From NCBI GenBank assembly GCA_037783415.1, contig JAZGTN010000007.1, positions 5,167,501 to 5,231,500 of the forward strand: a stretch of 64,000 nucleotides of DNA. Reading direction: 5' to 3'. This DNA is from Leptasterias polaris. Lineage: Eukaryota > Echinodermata > Asteroidea > Forcipulatida > Asteriidae. Shown piece by piece: positions 49,701 to 56,484 of the stretch. Both the position numbers and the translations under genes were made by a program. Positions within the stretch are counted from its first letter, which is position 1. Every line of letters starts with the position of its first letter. The notes below the pieces were generated by a model. The model made no database searches and was not told the origin of the DNA. It was given only the letters and a program-made list of their open reading frames with translations.

Positions 49701-50312
49701 CCTATACTTCATCACATGATGATGATCCAACCAGGCCGTTGCTGTAGGCTAAAGTCGCCAATTCGGACCTGACCTTTAACTTCATACTGATTTTATCTTG
49801 GAGCTAGTTCCAAAACTTATTTTTGTATGGCTACAATGTATTTTTGTTATTAATATGTAAATGAAATGCATCATTGAATGGGAGACCCTGGAACGCTAGG
49901 TAGCAGCAGACTTACCAGGTAAGTTTATATTGTTTACAAAGTTCTGAGTATGTGCACATTACGGACAACAATGGATCTACCTGGTAAGTCTGCTGCCATT
50001 TAGCGTCCCAAAAGTCCCCCATCAAAGTGATTACAAAAAATAAAAAAATAATCAAATAAAAATACTAACAAATTCATTAATTTTTTTTTTTCAAATAGAT
50101 TTGTTTTTCATTCGCCCCTGGACCTTTGTTTTTCAGAACACCAATCACTGAAGGGCCAATCGGCAGCTCTGTCGTCGTCAAAGGACATCCACGGTCCCCC
50201 CGCCCCCTCAGACCTCCATGTAAGACGCCCCACCCGCCTTGAGGCTCTTCAACCCGGTGGTAAGTCCAAGAAAGGCAAGAAAAAACACTTCAACTCACTG
50301 GAACCTATATGA
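25552..50312 (+). CDS. KIF17: KIF17 kinesin-2 motor, complete 14-exon gene
   Basis: 858 aa from 2577 nt in one frame, all GT-AG. Exons: 25552..25776, 27518..27664, 29017..29155, 29948..30181, 34062..34211, 34770..34997, 40465..40725, 41300..41427, 42292..42425, 43444..43666, 44080..44291, 46346..46547, 48801..48918, 50137..50312. N-terminal kinesin motor: P-loop GQTGCGKS (89-96), switch I NADSSRSH (202-209), switch II DLAGSE (238-243), neck ending [15 protein letters not shown]. Coiled coils lie around 390-450 and 550-690. The tail has [23 protein letters not shown] and [14 protein letters not shown], and ends [14 protein letters not shown], all matching KIF17 as I recall it. KIF17 (OSM-3) is a plus-end homodimeric motor for cilia and dendritic transport. 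It is shorter than human (1029 aa), mainly in the middle. A candidate AATAAA is at 50798. Confidence 0.97.
25890..26240 (+). mobile_element. SINE with (ATT)n tail
   Basis: Body 'CCCTGTGTGTTGTGTAATGC...GCGCCACAGCACCTTGTAAA', then 'GAGCGTCACTGAGTGGCGGA' and tail 'GAGCGCTAAACAAG..ACT(ATT)n'. The same body is at 28120-28400 and the same tail at 28790-28860 and 33481-33545. Confidence 0.75.
26241..26461 (+). mobile_element. TTAACCCTCC MITE copy 1
   Basis: 221 bp between TTAA sites; ends TTAACCCTCCTACTGTTC / GACAGCAAGAGGGTTAA. The left TTAA falls in the (ATT)n tail of the SINE before it. Confidence 0.87.
26648..27060. repeat. TTTGGACACCC inverted cluster and TTAA MITE fragment
   Basis: 26655-26825 repeats TTTGGACACCC(TG) five times between GTTAGCCAG and CTGGCTAA ends. 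26881-27035 is the left half of the TTAA-type MITE (TTAACGGGTGTGTACAACAT, AACTTACATGGTATAAAGAT). Confidence 0.7.
27518..27664 (+). CDS. KIF17: KIF17 exon 2 (P-loop)
   Basis: [20 protein letters not shown] then [20 protein letters not shown] and FEHIFENIQ. Holds the Walker A nucleotide-binding loop. Acceptor TCTGTTGCAG, donor GTATGT, phase 0 on both sides. Confidence 0.97.
27792..27945. mobile_element. GCTCGATTTCACA palindromic MITE, best copy
   Basis: About 154 bp; ends CCTGGGCTCGATTTCACAAAG / CTTTGTGAAATCGAGCCCAGG pair perfectly for 21 bp, then AAGATTGATCTTAA-type inner arms. Confidence 0.85.
28120..28860 (+). mobile_element. SINE, with an unrelated segment before its tail
   Basis: 28120-28400 repeats the SINE body seen at 25890-26240. 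The GCGCTATATAAGAACTGC(ATT)n tail appears at 28809-28859 after an unrelated segment of about 400 bp. Confidence 0.6.
29017..29155 (+). CDS. KIF17: KIF17 exon 3
   Basis: [20 protein letters not shown] then [26 protein letters not shown], the motor core up to the strand before switch I. The acceptor is TTTCCTACAAG; donor GTCAGA is unusual at +3. Phase 0 in, phase 1 out. Confidence 0.95.
29425..29940. repeat. TTGA-based tandem repeat
   Basis: Irregular ATTGATTGATT microsatellite with a higher-order unit of about 110 bp (GTCAGGAAGAATTGATAAATTGATTG...). It runs to within about 10 bp of the exon 4 acceptor at 29947. Confidence 0.9.
29948..30181 (+). CDS. KIF17: KIF17 exon 4 (switch I and II)
   Basis: [20 protein letters not shown], then [19 protein letters not shown] and [14 protein letters not shown]. 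Both nucleotide-sensing switches are intact. The acceptor TTTGCGATTATAG has almost no pyrimidine tract. Phase 1 on both sides. Confidence 0.96.
30738..31767. mobile_element. 1-kb MITE, CTGGGGCCGATTTCACTAA ends
   Basis: Inverted ends CTGGGGCCGATTTCACTAA / TTTAGTGAAATGGGGCCCTG. Subterminal regions contain many inverted CATCGCAA/TTGCGATG words; no transposase frame. Confidence 0.75.
32140..32525. mobile_element. 386-bp long-armed MITE at TTAA
   Basis: Ends TTAAAGGGACACGTTGCCTT / ATCGTGTCCCTTTAA, arms of about 150 bp inverted (GGGCGAGTTGGTCTATGAAA; CCTCGAAATTGCGTGGTTTT) around a 90-bp centre, TTAA on both sides. Confidence 0.9.
32540..32705 (-). mobile_element. tRNA-derived SINE head
   Basis: The minus strand has box A TGGCCAAGTGG and box B GGTTCGAATCC about 40 bp apart, followed by GGATTGGG and GTGGGTTTTC body words. 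Confidence 0.65.
32770..32990 (-). mobile_element. tRNA-derived SINE
   Basis: The minus strand begins CCTCAGTGGTCTAGTGGTAA (box A) with GGGTTCGGATCCCACCT (box B), then a body with GACATGCTCAGTTTTAGACG and GTGGGAGGAAAACCCC. The head alone resembles a tRNA, but the attached body argues for a SINE. Confidence 0.75.
32996..33548 (+). mobile_element. tRNA-headed SINE interrupted by a TTAA MITE
   Basis: The head (CCGTGGCCGAGCAGATAAG, GGTTCGATTACC) runs to GTGTCC, is broken by the element at 33095-33480, and resumes at GCAAGACACTGAGCG to the tail GAGCGCTATATAAGG. The unbroken junction GTCCTT..AGCAAGACACTT is seen at 46018-46035. Confidence 0.8.
33095..33480. mobile_element. TTAAAGGCACTGG MITE
   Basis: 386 bp; ends TTAAAGGCACTGGACTCG / CGTGCCCAGTGCCTTTAA with TGGTAATT/AATTACCA next inward. 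TTAA duplicated on both sides, inserted in a SINE. Confidence 0.88.
33607..33950 (+). pseudogene. LINE ORF2 C-terminal fragment
   Basis: The frame [20 protein letters not shown] then [16 protein letters not shown] and [16 protein letters not shown] resembles the C-terminal region of non-LTR 'endonuclease/reverse transcriptase' proteins. It is followed, after stops, by [20 protein letters not shown] sequence. It is a decayed insertion in KIF17 intron 4. Confidence 0.65.
34062..34211 (+). CDS. KIF17: KIF17 exon 5
   Basis: (G)[20 protein letters not shown] then [20 protein letters not shown] and LTRLLQDSL: the main microtubule-binding helix region (alpha4-L12). Acceptor TTCTTCTCAG, donor GTGAGT, phase 1 on both sides. 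Confidence 0.97.
34290..34560. repeat. Tandem repeat, about 105 bp x 2.5
   Basis: Units contain 'CCATATGGTGTT', 'CTGCCAAACT', 'ATGCTTA..ATATGAT' and 'GGGTGTTGAGTT', with 70-80% similarity by eye. Lies in intron 5; a C tract follows at 34598. Confidence 0.7.
34770..34997 (+). CDS. KIF17: KIF17 exon 6 (end of motor, neck)
   Basis: [20 protein letters not shown] through [20 protein letters not shown], ending MPIPAGGFE: last motor helix, neck linker and start of the neck coil. GC-rich compared with its introns. Acceptor TCCGGACAG, donor GTGAGT, phase 1 on both sides. Confidence 0.97.
35003..35800. repeat. Tandem duplication of the start of intron 6, with SINE insertion
   Basis: The block CCTGAA(A)CCACGAGGCAAT..GTTGTTGACTTGAGTC..TTTAAGCTTG, which starts 6 nt after the exon 6 donor, recurs near 35495 and 35693 together with GAGAAACTTTTGCGGTTTCTAGGTGG and AAAGTCAGGCATGTTGTAGG. 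A (AAT)n plus GCGCTTTAC SINE-tail insertion at 35075-35330 (minus) separates the first unit. Confidence 0.75.
36102..36119 (+). other. KIF17: Candidate 18-nt microexon in KIF17 intron 6
   Basis: GCTTTGGGGTCTCATTGG lies between ..TTTTGAAG and a perfect donor, GTAAGT. It fits phase 1 on both sides and would insert six residues (FGVSLG-type) after GGFEG in the neck without changing frame. Splicing is not demonstrated. Confidence 0.25.
36310..36500. repeat. Dispersed repeat, related to 2690-2890
   Basis: 'GCACAGACTAGCGTATCGGG' with 'TTTTGGCCGATACGC' and 'CACAGTAGGGC' in the same order as next to the transposase ORF. Confidence 0.6.
36730..36960 (+). mobile_element. SINE body with box B
   Basis: 'GGGTTCGAATCCTGGCC' (box B), then 'CACTTGGGTCCTTGAGCAAGG' and 'CTTCTCTCCACCCAGGAGTA', as in the complete SINE at 43078-43427. 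The head is missing. Confidence 0.7.
36976..37294 (-). mobile_element. tRNA-Leu-like SINE, full-length
   Basis: Reverse-complement copy of the element at 43078-43427: (AAT)n, GCGCATTTTACAATAAAGTA, CAGCTCCCTGGGGAGTATA, then box B (GGACTCGAACC) and box A (CTCGGCCATGACAC) on the minus strand. Confidence 0.85.
37706..37925 (+). mobile_element. TTAACCCTCC MITE copy 2
   Basis: 220 bp between TTAA sites; ends TTAACCCTCCTACTCTTG / CAGACAGTAGGAGGGTTAA. Same orientation as 26241-26461. Confidence 0.87.
38080..38337. mobile_element. Palindromic MITE, CAATCCTTCACCG ends
   Basis: 258 bp; arms of about 75 bp (CAATCCTTCACCGATCTTG, CTTGGTGGCAGCAGA) are inverted around an 85-bp centre. A single arm is at 4035-4110. 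Confidence 0.85.
38901..39129 (+). mobile_element. TAGACTTG MITE copy D (9-bp duplication)
   Basis: 229 bp, an internal deletion relative to the 256-bp copies. Flanked by GCGATGTTG and GCGATGTTA (8 of 9 match). In KIF17 intron 6. Confidence 0.9.
39921..40309. mobile_element. Long-armed MITE at TTAA
   Basis: 389 bp; ends TTAAAAGAGGAAGGGAAATG / CATTTCCCTTCCTCTTTAA, arms of about 170 bp inverted with scattered mismatches. Confidence 0.85.
40465..40725 (+). CDS. KIF17: KIF17 exon 7 (coiled coil)
   Basis: (G)[13 protein letters not shown] then [20 protein letters not shown] and [20 protein letters not shown], a heptad-rich segment matching the first stalk coil of KIF17. Donor GTGAGT, phase 1 on both sides; GC-rich. 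Confidence 0.93.
40815..41062. repeat. 47-bp minisatellite, five units
   Basis: Five units of CCCCTCTTCCTTACC-(N)-GACTTTAGTCNACTGCACTC at about 85-90% identity, in KIF17 intron 7. Frames are open on both strands, with repetitive products such as [11 protein letters not shown] regard these as by-products. Confidence 0.9.
41300..41427 (+). CDS. KIF17: KIF17 exon 8
   Basis: (A)[20 protein letters not shown] then [20 protein letters not shown] and EQ. Low-complexity linker in the variable middle. Acceptor ATCAACAG, donor GTACTG; phase 1 in, phase 0 out. Supported mainly by frame continuity. Confidence 0.75.
41490..41890 (-). mobile_element. LINE 3' end fragment with (ATT)n
   Basis: (ATT)8-ATTTATTCGACC followed by A-rich sequence and 'GCTCGGAAGCATGCTGCC', similar in layout to 13475-13640. 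Probably the 3' end of a LINE in minus orientation. Confidence 0.55.
42292..42425 (+). CDS. KIF17: KIF17 exon 9
   Basis: [20 protein letters not shown] then [20 protein letters not shown] and EALK(R). Acidic linker. Acceptor GTCTATTCAG, donor GTAAAA; phase 0 in, phase 2 out. Confidence 0.85.
43078..43427 (+). mobile_element. tRNA-Leu-like SINE, full-length, at exon 10 acceptor
   Basis: Head GTGTCATAGCCGAGTGG (box A) with GGTTCGAATCC (box B) 55 bp on, body with GTCCTTGAGCAAGACGC and TACTCCCCAGGGAGCTGAG, tail GCGCTATATTTTAATAAG(ATT)n. About 350 bp. It ends 16 bp before exon 10. Confidence 0.88.
43444..43666 (+). CDS. KIF17: KIF17 exon 10 (second coiled coil)
   Basis: (R)[20 protein letters not shown] then [20 protein letters not shown] and [20 protein letters not shown]. 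Matches the conserved 'VGGEQAKNKDLKE' region of KIF17. Acceptor CCCTTCCTGCCCTCAG, donor GTAAAA. Confidence 0.95.
43757..44030. mobile_element. TTAA-type MITE fragment
   Basis: GTGTACAACATTG..GTCAAAAACCAGTATC at one end and CTTACCAATGTTGCA at the other, terminal TTAA lost. It fills most of intron 10 and ends about 50 bp from exon 11. Confidence 0.7.
44080..44291 (+). CDS. KIF17: KIF17 exon 11
   Basis: [20 protein letters not shown] then [20 protein letters not shown] and [20 protein letters not shown]. One of the most conserved stalk segments of KIF17. Phase 0 in, phase 2 out. Confidence 0.96.
45780..46090 (+). repeat. 62-bp tandem pair and SINE head
   Basis: 45785-45930 holds two or more units of GGTGGTTTCGGC..GGCCGAAACCCCT..AATAATCTCGACGAAAACAA. 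45936-46075 is a tRNA-like SINE head (box B GGTTCAAGTCC, then GTCCTTGAGCAAGACACTT and GATGAGACGTAAAGC). Confidence 0.7.
46346..46547 (+). CDS. KIF17: KIF17 exon 12
   Basis: (R)[20 protein letters not shown], a Gly/Pro/Arg-rich segment ([20 protein letters not shown]), then [17 protein letters not shown] and EEDRY are conserved KIF17 tail motifs. Donor GTAAGT. Confidence 0.92.
46815..47270. repeat. 44-bp minisatellite, about 10 units
   Basis: Units of GTGCCATTATCGTAAATGTA plus CGATCTATTTTATGTATTCTGAAA; degeneracy increases at both ends. In KIF17 intron 12. Confidence 0.92.
47615..48045. repeat. Tandem pair of about 210 bp (MITE-derived)
   Basis: Two units sharing CTTCCTGCAGGCA, GAAGAAAGCATTCAATTTTA, GAGATTGCACTGTCT and AGAAAGGGGGCGCATCT. 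The same sequence is present once, reversed, inside the MITE at 5291-5572. Confidence 0.85.
48231..48451 (-). mobile_element. TTAACCCTCC MITE copy 3
   Basis: 221 bp between TTAA sites, opposite orientation to copies 1 and 2; ends TTAACCCTCTTGCTGTCTG / GAACAGTAGGAGGGTTAA. Confidence 0.88.
48801..48918 (+). CDS. KIF17: KIF17 exon 13
   Basis: [20 protein letters not shown] then [19 protein letters not shown]. Matches the tail motif ASNYFRSKRASQIL of vertebrate KIF17. Acceptor CTCTGCTCAG, donor GTGAGT; phase 0 in, phase 1 out. Confidence 0.94.
49880..50020. mobile_element. Palindromic MITE in intron 13
   Basis: Arms GCTAGGTAGCAGCAGACTTA and the inverted GTAAGTCTGCTGCCATTTAGC with inner CCAGGTAAG/CTACCTGG; ends about 115 bp before exon 14. 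Confidence 0.7.
50137..50312 (+). CDS. KIF17: KIF17 exon 14 (terminal)
   Basis: (E)[20 protein letters not shown] then [20 protein letters not shown] and [14 protein letters not shown]. The basic cluster plus -S-EP end parallels the vertebrate tail (KAKRKKSKSNFGSEPL), a region reported as an importin-beta2-dependent ciliary/nuclear localisation signal. Confidence 0.95.
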
Positions 50313-51990
50313 TGGGAAGAGGTAGTTTCTACTTCATTTGGTGCAGTAATATACTCATCTGTGAGGGGAGATCACCCCTGTGTGGACAGTGGTACAGTCC
50401 AGTCAAATCTATGTTGGTAGGAAGACTAGAATAGTCTAGGTAGGAAAAAAAGTATATTCTGATTTAGAATAATACTTGAACCCATTTTGAGGGGTGTTCC
50501 ACTACTGCTGACAGTGACAATGCTCAGCTGTGTGGGGACTTTACCCCCGTAAAGACATAGTATAGTCTATTTGTGTGTTTGCGAGTACAAGTATAACTGA
50601 CCCCACCGAAATAATGGTATAATCCCCAAAAATAGAATTTAAAAAAGAAGTTGTATCACCGTAAGCTTTGAAAACCCATTAGTAAGGAATTTTCTAACCC
50701 TTTTAATGTATCAAGTTATTTTATTTCTTTTTTGGGAGGGGAGAATTTATTTTGTTTTACAAAATGTAGAACATTAGGATTTGAAGGCAAGCAGGGTAAT
50801 AAATGATGTAGTCTTTAATTTGATGTATTTGATTGGTTGGGAAGTACATGTCATGCAAAATTGCTTACTCTCCTTGAATCAATATGAAGTGACGCATTGG
50901 CGAAGTCTGCAAAAGTATTTCTGCTGGCATGCTTAGTCTCTATGAACCAAGATAAGGTATACCATTGGTAGTGTTGGCGTAACTGTCTTTACTCTCTTTG
51001 AATCAAGTGAAGGTACAACATTGGTTGGGTCAACACTGGGCCCAATTTACATAGAGCTGCTAAACAGAAAACAGTGCTTACAAATATTCGGCTAAGCAAA
51101 AAATGAGCAGGATACTGTATATGTGACACAGTATTTTGGCCGGTAACCCTTTTTTTCTGGTAAGCATAATTTGGTTGTGCTTAGCTTCTTTTTGTGCTAT
51201 GAGTGTTACTTCTACACTTACTCTCTTTGAATCAATATATGGTACAGCATTAGTGCGTTCAAAATAACTACATGTACTGCTGATTCATGCATACTGTCTT
51301 TGAAGCAAGTTAAAGCACAGCATTAGCAATCGGTCAGCATTTTGCACAGTATACTGTAGTCTGACCAGTATTAGTCCTTTCACTCTGATGAATATGTATG
51401 AGACACAGTTCTGACTTATGAATATGTATGAGCCATATTCAGATTTATGTATTAATTTATTACAAGTAGCGCATGCCATACCATGCCTTAAAATGATGCT
51501 ATGTTTTCTGTAGTGTGTGAATTTTTTTTTTAAGTTTTTTGTATTTGCCGTCCAAAATGGATTTAGAGCAATAGTAAATGTGGATTTTGTTTCTTCTTTT
51601 TTTAAACGTAATTTCCTGAGAGTGTTTTTGTATATTTAAGTTCTGATTGATAGACGTGTAAATATCCGTGTACATTTAACAGCCATCTGCGTATTTATTG
51701 TAAGCGAAAGTACAAGACGTTGTGTCTGCTTTTAACGAAAGACTATTTTTGCATTTTTTTTAATTATATACGTTTGCGTGTGCGCAGTTTACCGTAAGCT
51801 TTTAGTGTAAAAAAAAAAAAGAGTCAATGTGTACAGTATAATATATTCAAAAATCAAGTTGTTTATAAAAGAGAAGTTGGTTGAGTTATATTTAAAAGCG
51901 ACAAATGGTGAAGAGCTGAGAAGTTGATGAAAAGTTGAGGTTTTTTACATGAAGAAGTGGAAACCATTGTGCCACAGTTAGAATCGTTTA
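50313..51990 (+). other. Probable KIF17 3'UTR and downstream repeats
   Basis: First candidate AATAAA at 50798. From 50870 to 51340 a degenerate unit (ACTCTCTTTGAATCAA..GGTACAACATTGG) recurs several times and is interrupted by a GGGCCCAATTTACATAGAGC element at 51047-51205. No coding exon seen. Confidence 0.5.
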
Positions 51991-52017
51991 GCTGATTTAA
52001 AGGCGATTTTCATCAAA

Positions 52018-53128
52018 GGTTTTGGAAGAGTACATTCATTTCAATCCTCTAGTGTATCAAGAAACACATCATAAAGGGATGGTACATCATTGGTTTTTGA
52101 AAGAGTACATTCATTCCAATCCTCTAGTTTTCAAGAAACATATCATAAAGGGAAGGTACATCATTGGTTTTTGAAAGAGTACATTCATTCCAATCCTCTA
52201 GTTTTCAAGAAACATATCATAAAGGGAAGGTACATCATTGGTTTTTGGAAGAGTGCATTCATTCCAATCCTCTAGTTTCAAGAAACATATCATAAAGGGA
52301 TGGTACATCATTGGTTTTTGAAAGAGTACATTCATTCCAATCCTCTAGTTTTCAAGAAACATATCATAAAGGGAAGGTACATCATTGGTTTTTGGAAGAG
52401 TGCATTCATTCCAATCCTCTAGTTTTCAAGAAACATATCATAAAGGGAAGGTACATCATTGGTTTTTGAAAGAGTACATTCATTCCAATCCTCTAGTTTC
52501 AAGAAACATATCATAAAGGGATGGTACATCATTGGTTTTTGAAAGAGTACATTCATTCCAATCCTCTAGTTTTCAAGAAACATATCATAAAGGGAAGGTA
52601 CATCATTGGTTTTTGGAAGAGTGCATTCATTCCAATCCTCTAGTTTTCAAGAAACATATCATAAAGGGAAGGTACATCATTGGTTTTTGGAAGAGTGCAT
52701 TCATTCCAATCCTCTAGTTTCAAGAAACATATCATAAAGGGATGGTACATCATTGGTTTTTGAAAGAGTACATTCATTCCAATCCTCTAGTTTCAAGAAA
52801 CATATCATAAAGGGATGGTACATCATTGGTTTTTGAAAGAGTACATTCATTCCAATCCTCTAGTTTTCAAGAAACATATCATAAAGGGAAGGTACATCAT
52901 TGGTTTTTGGAAGAGTGCATTCATTCCAATCCTCTAGTTTTCAAGAAACATATCATAAAGGGAAGGTACATCATTGATTTTTGGAAGAGTACATTCATTC
53001 CAATTCTCTAGTTTTCAAGAAACATATCATAAAGGGATGGTACATCATTGGTTGTTGGAAGAGTACATTCATTCCAATCTTTTAGTTTTCAAGAAACTAT
53101 CATAAAGGGATGGTACATCATTGTTTTT
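52018..53128 (+). repeat. 73/74-bp minisatellite, about 15 units
   Basis: Units of GGTACATCATTGGTTTTTGA..GAGTACATTCATTCCAATCC..CATATCATAAAGGGA. Two length variants (CTAGTTTTCAAG and CTAGTTTCAAG) and AGTACATT/AGTGCATT variants alternate in an ordered pattern, suggesting multi-unit amplification. Confidence 0.95.
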
Positions 53129-53393
53129 TTCAAGAAAGCATCCTTAACGTGCACAAAAATGTAATTTTAAAAGGTGCAAACTGAGAAGAGGTAACAGTTT
53201 CATGTAACTTAAAGGTCATGGCGCTGTGTATAAAAAACATCTTGTGGAAATTGCTCCGATTTCAGTATCTTGTATTTTTTTAAAGTTCCGTCCTAGTGCA
53301 TGACTTGCCGTATTCTAGCTGAGCTGTACAGTTATATCTTAAGAAGAAAAAAGGTCAACTTGTAGAAGTTGTGTAATATATTATTCAAATACA

Positions 53394-53882
53394 GGTACAG
53401 CAGGTGTGGATCCAGGGAATGGGTCATGGGGAGCGCGTATAGGAGCCTCCCCGCTCTCACCTTTTTAATTTCATTTAAGGTGTTCAGCCAATGCTGCCTA
53501 ACACCTTCCGGTTTTTTTCCATTTACTATCTTTTAATTTTTTACTTTAAAAACCTCTAAACTTGCACCATCACATAATAAAAGCCCTAATCTCGGTACAG
53601 ACCTAAATTTCTTTTCTCTGCTAATGTCGTACCCATCGTCATCACGACCTTCTACTCACTTCTTTAAGTTTTTGTGTGTGTATTTTTGGGTGTGTGTGTA
53701 TTTTTGGGTAGGCATACCCAGAGTTGTGGGGACCTCACAACGTTTTTCGTTGTTAAGCTGGGTCCCCACAACGTGATTCTTTTGAAAAGGGAATAATAGA
53801 ACAACAATAGGAAGTCCTCACAATGGTCTTTGCAAAAGTATGTGTAGCATTTCCGGCTCAATCCCTGGATCCGCGCCTGTAC
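53394..53882. mobile_element. MITE, ACAGGTGTGGATCCAGGGA ends
   Basis: Ends CAGGTGTGGATCCAGGGA / TCCCTGGATCCGCGCCTGTA; inner short tandem TGTGTGTATTTTTGGG and inverted GGGACCTCACAACG / CCCCACAACGTGA. Confidence 0.7.
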
Positions 53883-54149
53883 AGCTTAAAGATTATTGTA
53901 ATACTGACTACGTGGTTATATAGAGACGTAGTATTCTTGTATTGCTTGTGAATCATTCCAAACATTTTGCGTGGATGAAGGCTCAAACCGAAAATGTTTT
54001 CTGAGTATCAATTTGGGCTTTGAGGATTGAAATTCTAGACTAAAGTTAATCGTCCGTATTTCGAATGCAAGAGTTTACATTTGGTGACACACTCTTTTAA
54101 TTGGAGATAGGTGTTTACCTCCTATCAGCATGCAATCTTGGTGGTCTGT

Positions 54150-54430
54150 GAGGGGTCTAGTGCATCGAGCTCAATTGCTGGTGGCGAAGTCATCAGAGTA
54201 TGGGTTCGAATCCTGGTCGTGACACTTGTGTCCTTTGGCAAGACACTTGACTAAAAATTGCTTCTCATCACTCCGGAGTGAAATGGGTGCCTCCAAGGTT
54301 GGAGAGATTGTTGGTGTGAATGATTAGCCACCTGTATGTCCAATGGGTGCCGGTGCTGCATACTCCAAAGGAGTTTAAGATGGTTTCAGGAATAGTATAG
54401 GTTCGATGAACAGGTGAAGTGTGAAGTGCT
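54150..54430 (+). mobile_element. Diverged tRNA-Leu-like SINE
   Basis: GGTTCGAATCCTGGTCGTGAC (box B), CTTGTGTCCTTTGGCAAGACA and GCATACTCCAAAGGAGTTTA correspond in order to the SINE at 43078-43427, with insertions. Confidence 0.7.
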
Positions 54431-54761
54431 TTGCATGTTTGTTTGGTTTTTTTGCTCGATTTTGAAAAAATTTGCCTGGTATTCAGAAGGCTTATAAGTT
54501 AAGTCCGTGCCATAATCGGGCATTTCTTAGAAATAGGCAGAAAAAGTGAAGACAAATCGAAACCTTACCCTAGATACCATAGTAACAGACATTTTATATG
54601 AAGAGAAATACTTGCCTCAAAGCCCTAATTTTGTTTTATTTGAAAGCTTGTAATCTCATCTTTTTTGACGAGGCAAAACAAACACCCCAGTTTTTAGTTA
54701 GGGCAGGAAGTGATGCAAGTCGTTTTGTGTTATACGCCTTCATCCACTCAAATATTATTAA

Positions 54762-54921
54762 GGGAATAAAAGGGTAGCGACGAGTTCTTAAACGGCCGTT
54801 TAAAACCGGCAGGGTCGTGGCCGTGCGATAAAGGCCCGAGCCGAAGGCGAGGGCCTTTATCGCACGGCCCTGCAAGGTTTTAAACGGCCGTTTAAGAACG
54901 AGTCGCTACCCTTTTATTCCC
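54762..54921. mobile_element. 160-bp near-perfect palindrome
   Basis: Ends GGGAATAAAAGGGTAGCGAC, inner TTAAACGGCCGTTTAA palindromes on both arms and GGGCCTTTATCGCACGGCC around a CCGAGCCGAAGGCGAGG loop. Single-stranded it would form one long hairpin. Confidence 0.88.
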
Positions 54922-55520
54922 ATTCATAAATGCCCTTTTGGTTAAAAGGCGTAATAAAGTAGGAAACTCTGTAAAAACTTATCTGTTTTCCGACGTCCTT
55001 GAGCTCTGTACGTGAGACAGTTTTCGGATATGCATTGTGCGCGTAGTAACGCACCCTCGTGTCCATGGACTAAAATGGCGCGGCGAGATCGATCTCCCCT
55101 GAGAATGAGGTTGTGGGCTAACCCGCACAAATGCTATCCGAAAACAACCGGTCTTAAACAGCTCCAGCTATGTCTTTATCAGCCGTTTAAACACCCCCAC
55201 GTGACGTGCTCTCCACCAATAGGAATAGCGAAACTGTCTGGGGTATTTATGAATAAAGCTTAAAACATCTGTGCAATATAAACCTGAGTAGATACAAATA
55301 GTCGCATCAGTGCAAAAACGCTGTTCTCGATTTTACAAAAACATTGTATCTCGATTTTACAAAAGCGTTGTATCTCGCACGAAAATCCTCCATGCATTTT
55401 GAGCGAGATGTGATGTCTTGACAATTTGAAACTTGCGTGTAACGTAAGTGCTATTTTTTTAGATTTGACGTTTTTGCACTGAAACAACGAAATGTAGCGT
55501 GTGTTTGTTTACTTGATGTC
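54922..55520. other. Intergenic, no gene recognised
   Basis: Contains short inverted words (ACAGTTTTCGGATATGCATT / AATGCTATCCGAAAACA at 55017 and 55129) and a duplicated ATTTTACAAAAACATTGTATCTCG (55331). Frames here show no family signature. Confidence 0.4.
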
Positions 55521-55860
55521 TTAAAGGGTGTGTACAACATTGGTAAGATTAAAAATATAAATGTTCAAAGATCTACACATAACTTACTTGGTATAAAGAT
55601 CGTCATGGTGGGAAACTTTCCTTGAAATAGTTTTGCTTGAAATGCTTAAGTTTTTAGGAAATGAGTAAAACAATTAGTCTTATCACACGCGTCCAAAACC
55701 CGATGTTTGAAAACAGAACATATAATGTTTTTTTCACTGTTTTCTCATGACTCCGAAGACTGATTTAGCTTTAACTTTCACAGGTTTGTTATTTCATGTA
55801 TATGTTGGGTCACATCAAGTGTGGATACTGGTCTTTGACAATGTTGCACATGTGCTTTAA
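55521..55860. mobile_element. TTAA-type MITE, full-length
   Basis: 340 bp between TTAA sites: TTAAAGGGTGTGTACAACAT ... GTTGCACATGTGCTTTAA. Same family as 21721-22072. Confidence 0.82.
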
Positions 55861-56031
55861 GAAGTACTGTATAAAACTTGTCAAGAGATTGTGTCTGTAA
55901 ATCACTGTATCACTGTATAGGCATCACAACAAGAACTAGTAATAAACCCATTGATGACAAGTAGAAAATTATACATGGTGTGTCCTGTCATGATTAGGTT
56001 GTGTACAAATGTCTTTTTCCTAAGCATTTTC

Positions 56032-56035
<4 letters not shown>

Positions 56036-56078
<43 letters not shown>
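56036..56078. repeat. (AAT)n microsatellite
   Basis: About 14 AAT units. Another (AAT)n run at 56485-56508 is the tail of the LINE next to it. Confidence 0.95.
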
Positions 56079-56484
56079 TAGACTTTAGGTGTTTGTGAAC
56101 AAACACAAAGCTGTTCCGTGTACTTTTCCTTTGAAAAGCACTCCAGACCTTTAAAGTGGGTCTGACATCGATATAGAAGACCCTTCACCTTTGACATGCT
56201 CTTATTTTGACTTTAACTGTGCCTGTCAAAGCCTGAAACTAACCTTCAATCTGATACTGACTCTAAAACTGAACAGGTCTCACAAGACAGTTCGTAAAGC
56301 AAACTAAACCCCATATCATATGGAACGCCAAAGAGGCAAATAATCCGATCAACACATCGATCAGACTTTTCCATCGATCGATCGGCGCTTTCAACCGATC
56401 GATCAATGAAAAAAAGAGCGGTTGAAAAAGAGCGATCAGTTGAAAGCACCGATCGATCGGTTGAAAGCGCCGATCGGTTGAAAA

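Noticed and set aside
52090..53011. Three 61-codon plus-strand frames, MVFERVHSFQSSSFQ..
   Set aside because: Products of the 74-bp minisatellite; identical repetitive frames with no gene context.
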